Assembly: GCA_030747575.1 (NCBI GenBank)
Contig: JASLKI010000072.1
Span: 1-24,913 of the forward strand
Direction of reading: 5' to 3'
Length of the DNA: 24,913 nucleotides
Source of the DNA: Verrucomicrobiota bacterium
Lineage (GTDB): Bacteria; Verrucomicrobiota; Verrucomicrobiia; Limisphaerales; UBA1096
The position numbers and the translations under genes are program-made. Position 1 is the stretch's first letter, and each line of letters starts with the position of its first letter. Shown here in pieces: positions 22,322 through 24,913 of this stretch. The notes beneath the pieces are model-generated. The model made no database searches, was not told where the DNA came from, and saw nothing but the letters and a program-made list of their open reading frames with translations.

Positions 22322-23338
22322 ATGCTTCGTCCAGCCTTGGCCGCCATCATCCTGACCTCGACCGCCCTTGGCGGGCAGACCGAAACCAAAACGGATTCCC
22401 AAGCCGAAATGGAAATCCTGTTCCAAAACTCCGACGGCGGTTGGCCAAAGAACGTCGAGTGGGGTTCTTTCAAAACCATGCAGGAAGGCGAAAAAGACAA
22501 GGAGCGAAACAAGAACCGCAAAAGCACTTTCGACAACAGCGCCACCTACACACAAATCCGTAACCTTGCCAAGTCGTACAAGGCCACTGAAAACCGGCGT
22601 TACCGGCAGGCGGCCAGGCGCGGACTCGACTACATCTTGGGGGAGCAACGGCCGAGCGGCGGCTGGCGAGGCTCCGACGTTGATGCCATCACCTTCAATG
22701 ACGGCGCCATGACCGGAGTGATGCAACTGCTCCGCGAAGTCTCCGAAGGCCAGGCGCATTTCTCGTGGACTAACAAACAAACCCGCCGAAAAGCCAAGCA
22801 GGCACTCGAACGTGCCATCCGCGTCACACTCGACTGCCAAATCAGGGTCAACGGCCACAAGACGGCCTGGTGTCAACAGCACGATCACAAGTCACTCAAG
22901 CCAGTCAAGGCTCGCACGTACGAACGGCCCTCCATTTCCGGAGCCGAAAGCGTGGATATCGTTCGTTTTTTGATGGAAATCAAAACGCCAAGCGACGAAG
23001 TCACCGAGGCAATTGAGAGTGCCATCACCTGGTTTCAAAAGTCCGCCATCAAGGGCATTCGCATCGAGTCGTTCCCAATCGACCCGTTGAAGAATCTGAA
23101 CAAAACCATTTCAAGCGACAAACGAGTGGTGATGGATCCAAATGCGGAACCAACCTGGGCTCGGTTTTATGAGATCGACACCAACCGCCCGTTTTTCTGC
23201 AATCGCGACGGCATCAAGGTCTACTCCCTTGACAAGGTGAAACTCGAACGCCGCACCGGCTACTCATGGTACGGCGGCTACGCCACCTCCCTTCTAGCCG
23301 GGGACTATCCCAAGTGGAAAAAACGGCTCAATCGCTGA
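22322..23338 (+). CDS. Secreted pectate lyase (polysaccharide lyase family 10)
   Basis: The product is 338 residues, with the best Shine-Dalgarno in the window (AGGAG at 22311-22315, 6 bases before the ATG). Residues 1 to about 17 are a signal peptide. PL10 (PelA/Pel-15E) hallmarks: DGGWPKN (38-44), STFDNSATYTQIRNLAKSY (68-86, Asp71), SGGWRGSD and DAITFNDGAMTGVMQLL (112-137), QIRVNGHKTAWCQQHD (173-188), KARTYERPSISGAESV (196-211) and the C-terminal GYSWYGGYA. The (alpha/alpha)3-barrel architecture and length fit the family. It would cleave polygalacturonate by calcium-dependent beta-elimination outside the cell or in the periplasm. It is the fourth gene of the bioB cluster. The last 11 bases overlap the convergent membrane-protein gene. 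Confidence 0.93.
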   Translation: MLRPALAAIILTSTALGGQTETKTDSQAEMEILFQNSDGGWPKNVEWGSFKTMQEGEKDKERNKNRKSTFDNSATYTQIRNLAKSYKATENRRYRQAARRGLDYILGEQRPSGGWRGSDVDAITFNDGAMTGVMQLLREVSEGQAHFSWTNKQTRRKAKQALERAIRVTLDCQIRVNGHKTAWCQQHDHKSLKPVKARTYERPSISGAESVDIVRFLMEIKTPSDEVTEAIESAITWFQKSAIKGIRIESFPIDPLKNLNKTISSDKRVVMDPNAEPTWARFYEIDTNRPFFCNRDGIKVYSLDKVKLERRTGYSWYGGYATSLLAGDYPKWKKRLNR

Positions 23339-24176
23339 AGACAAAAAACAGCAACGGCGAGTAGAGACCGAAGTCGGCCATGGCACGGAGAAACTCGGCG
23401 CTGAACCGGTCGCAACGATCGTGAATCCATGCCAGGCCAAGTGCACTGACTCCAACCGCAGCCATTGCGTGCTGTGCCGCCGTCTGGCCGAATGCGACGG
23501 CAGCCACCATCGCCGACAGGCCAAGCGAAATATCGAGCCACGACAATCGGCGGACGAACCTCGGATGAGCATTAAGTAGCGAGCAGGGGTCGTCGCGATC
23601 CGCTATAACGACCTCCCAAGCGGTGATGTGCGAGCAGCTCATCGCGCACAACGCGCCGAAGCCAAGCACCGGCAGCAGCAAGCTTGGCCAAGCGCTTGGC
23701 GACTGCGACCAAACCAGCAGCGCGCAGCCCACCGAGAACACAAAACCGACATGCCATTCCTTCGGCCAAAATCGGCTCCGTAGCGCCGGCCACCAATGCG
23801 TCGCCCCAAAGTGTGCCGCCGTGAAGACCAACACCACACCGCCGCCGAGCCAAGCGTGGGAGTTGAGCGTCGTCACCGCGAGAACGAGCGCGACGACTAA
23901 AACCGCAGCGGAGACGCCCAGCCAGATTGGTTTCCCCTGCAGTTGAATCGCGTGCCGCGCGGTCTCCGTTTGTCCGCCCGACTCGGCAGCGTCCAGCGCG
24001 CGGTCAGCGCAGTAAACGAGCCACGTGCAGCAGAAGAGCAGCACGCGCTCTCCCCATCCCAGCGATACCTCGGCGATCCGGGCGAACTGTTCCTGCCAAA
24101 TCACCGCAAGCAGCGGCGAGTCGAGGTTAAGCAGGTTGGGCCAAAGCCACCAAGGGGTACGGGATGCCGGTTGCAC
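23328..24176 (-). CDS. Polytopic membrane protein, possibly UbiA-like
   Basis: The product is 282 residues from a GTG at 24176. Seven or eight hydrophobic helices fill the chain. The start WWLWPNLLNLDSPLLAVIWQEQF and the following CTWLVYCADRALDA segment (about 50-63) recall the first helices and the Asp-rich loop of UbiA-type prenyltransferases, with ADRALDA in place of NDxxDxxxD; a second acidic stretch, VVIADRDDP (about 189-197), could be the second Asp motif. These are only resemblances, and the protein may not be an active transferase. A -10-like TAAAAC (24191-24186) ends 9 bases before the GTG, but no good -35 was seen. A compound copy of the palindrome (23683-23700) lies inside the gene. 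The 3' end overlaps the pectate lyase gene by 11 bases. Confidence 0.65.
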   Translation of the reverse strand: MQPASRTPWWLWPNLLNLDSPLLAVIWQEQFARIAEVSLGWGERVLLFCCTWLVYCADRALDAAESGGQTETARHAIQLQGKPIWLGVSAAVLVVALVLAVTTLNSHAWLGGGVVLVFTAAHFGATHWWPALRSRFWPKEWHVGFVFSVGCALLVWSQSPSAWPSLLLPVLGFGALCAMSCSHITAWEVVIADRDDPCSLLNAHPRFVRRLSWLDISLGLSAMVAAVAFGQTAAQHAMAAVGVSALGLAWIHDRCDRFSAEFLRAMADFGLYSPLLFFVFSD

Positions 24177-24235
24177 GTCGCAGGAGTTTTAGTGCAACTC
24201 AACAAATTTGAAACGAAAAACCGGCAACGTAGTCT

Positions 24236-24264
24236 TTGACATTTGCGGCGGGCAATCGTTGGAT
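24236..24264 (+). promoter_or_regulatory. Putative promoter of the oxygenase gene
   Basis: TTGACA (24236-24241), a perfect -35, then 17 bases and TTGGAT (24259-24264), ending 11 bases before the ATG at 24276. The -10 is weak but lies inside a perfect inverted repeat (24250-24269). Confidence 0.45.
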
Positions 24265-24269
24265 TGCCC
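24250..24269. promoter_or_regulatory. Inverted repeat overlapping the -10 (possible operator)
   Basis: GGGCAATC (24250-24257) and GATTGCCC (24262-24269) are perfectly complementary around a 4-base centre. The dyad covers the end of the promoter spacer and the whole predicted -10, a typical repressor-site position. It has no T-tract, so it is not a terminator. Confidence 0.5.
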
Positions 24270-24275
24270 AGCAAC

Positions 24276-24913
24276 ATGGCCGACATCTCGATCCCAACAA
24301 TTTCACTCCAATCACTGGACTCATCGGCCCACCGCTCGGACTCGGTGGGAACCATCGGCCAGGCGCTGGAGCAGTCCGGTTTTTTTATTGTCGAGGATCA
24401 CGGCATCTCACCCGAACAGATCGCCGACTGTTATGCGGTGGCAGAGACTTTTTTTACGTTGCCGGAGCAAACCAAGCTCGCCTACCACCGGCCGGAGTCG
24501 AACGGGCAGCGCGGGTTCACCGAGTTCGGGCGCGAGCACGCCAAGGACAATACCCAGCCGGACTTGAAGGAGTTTTTCCAGATCGGCCGCGAGAACAGCA
24601 ACTTGCTTCCGCCCAATGTTTGGCCAAGCAAACCGGCGAAGTTTCGCGAGGCAATCGGCGGGCTGTACCGACAACTCGAGGGCATTGGCATGGAGTTGCT
24701 CGGCGCGTGCAGCGAGCACCTTGGCTTGACACCGGATTTCCTACCACGCTTGGCTAAGGGCAGCGATAGCATATTGCGCGTGATTCATTATCCGCCGATA
24801 CAGGATGGTGCCGGCCCGGCGACTCGCTCATCGGCGCATCAGGATATTAATTTCATCACGCTGCTGATCCAAGCGACCGAAGGAGGGCTGGAGTTGCAGC
24901 AACCAGACGGCGA
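24276..24913 (+). CDS. 2-oxoglutarate/Fe(II) oxygenase, isopenicillin-N-synthase-like (partial)
   Basis: This gene is open from the ATG at 24276 to the right edge (212 codons), so the C-terminal part is missing. The N-terminal DIOX_N region is complete: SIPTISLQSLDS, GFFIVEDHGI (36-45), ETFFTLPEQTKLAYHRPESNGQRGFTEFGRE (57-86) and DLKEFFQIGRE (96-106). The start of the double-stranded beta-helix is visible at LRVIHYPP (167-174), and the iron-binding His188-x-Asp190 is in AHQDINFITLL. The second His and the RxS that binds 2-oxoglutarate should lie beyond the window. It belongs to the isopenicillin N synthase / non-haem dioxygenase family and would hydroxylate or oxidise a small molecule; the substrate is unknown. 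There is no Shine-Dalgarno. It diverges from the UbiA-like gene. Confidence 0.88.
   Translation, partial: MADISIPTISLQSLDSSAHRSDSVGTIGQALEQSGFFIVEDHGISPEQIADCYAVAETFFTLPEQTKLAYHRPESNGQRGFTEFGREHAKDNTQPDLKEFFQIGRENSNLLPPNVWPSKPAKFREAIGGLYRQLEGIGMELLGACSEHLGLTPDFLPRLAKGSDSILRVIHYPPIQDGAGPATRSSAHQDINFITLLIQATEGGLELQQPDG

Larger units (their letters stand above)
448..23692. repeat. Iterated palindrome CTTGGCCAAG, 13 exact dispersed copies
   Basis: Exact copies start at 448, 612, 2737, 4113, 7019, 7461, 11729, 13466, 14900, 15557, 17569, 19951 and 23683. Seven of these continue to CTTGGCCAAGCG, and three are perfect 14-bp dyads (7017-7030, 15555-15568, 19949-19962). One-mismatch forms were seen starting near 1761, 4200, 7492, 9407, 10846, 11100, 12750, 12895, 13826, 17485, 21380, 24619 and 24747. 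Two exact copies are intergenic; the rest fall in coding DNA of both strands. Counts were made by eye and may miss a copy. Confidence 0.9.

Noticed and set aside
1..24913. CRISPR arrays, tRNA or rRNA genes, insertion sequences, prophage or integrase genes
   Set aside because: Looked for on both strands; no regular repeat-spacer pattern, cloverleaf, transposase or phage protein was recognised.

Overview
The window is about 25 kb of GC-rich DNA (roughly 60% by eye) from a bacterium that looks like a member of the Verrucomicrobiota (Pedosphaera/Limisphaerales type); Planctomycetota is the main alternative. The evidence is a prepilin-like protein with an H-X9-DG C-terminus, a PSCyt1/PSCyt2/PSD1 cytochrome-like protein paired with a DUF1501 protein, two secreted formylglycine sulfatases, a PQQ-type propeller with EF-hands, a lamin-tail-domain protein, and few Shine-Dalgarno sequences. 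No tRNA, rRNA, CRISPR array, transposase or phage gene was seen. It reads as an ordinary chromosomal segment with many short transcription units.

Layout: (1) 1-1515, minus strand: a lamin-tail/chitobiase-C-like protein cut by the left edge, then a secreted EF-hand protein with its own hairpin terminator. (2) 1669-4039, plus: prepilin-like H-X9-DG protein and PQQ/EF-hand propeller. (3) 4044-6826, minus: sulfatase and Y-family DNA polymerase. (4) 6956-10845, plus: PSD1 protein and DUF1501 protein. (5) 10899-14516, plus: M20 deacylase/peptidase, GT4 glycosyltransferase and a Wzx/MATE-like flippase, the last two overlapping by ATGA. (6) 14489-15484, minus: a minimal Ser/Thr kinase, divergent from a stand-alone DEDDy exonuclease domain (15578-16120, plus), followed by a second sulfatase (16195-17910). 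(7) 18017-19870, minus: RecQ. (8) 19990-23338, plus: a tightly packed cluster of biotin synthase, M14-like carboxypeptidase, small membrane protein and PL10 pectate lyase. (9) 23328-24176, minus: polytopic membrane protein; 24276-end, plus: 2-oxoglutarate/Fe(II) oxygenase cut by the right edge.

Part of the biology is attack on sulfated and uronic-acid polysaccharides (two sulfatases, the pectate lyase, perhaps the PSD1/DUF1501 pair). The rest is housekeeping, repair and envelope functions.

The most striking signal is not a gene. The palindromic decamer CTTGGCCAAG occurs 13 times exactly (about 0.02-0.03 expected by chance) and in many one- or two-mismatch forms. Its best copies extend to GCGCTTGGCCAAGCGC. 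It lies inside genes in all three reading frames and in intergenic spacers, sometimes directly after stop codons, and some variants keep perfect dyad symmetry. This resembles the cyanobacterial HIP1 class of highly iterated palindromes with a different sequence. A second genome-style signal is that most unit-leading genes have a plausible -35/17 bp/-10 promoter whose -10 ends only 6-11 bases before the start codon and no Shine-Dalgarno, suggesting leaderless or near-leaderless mRNAs.
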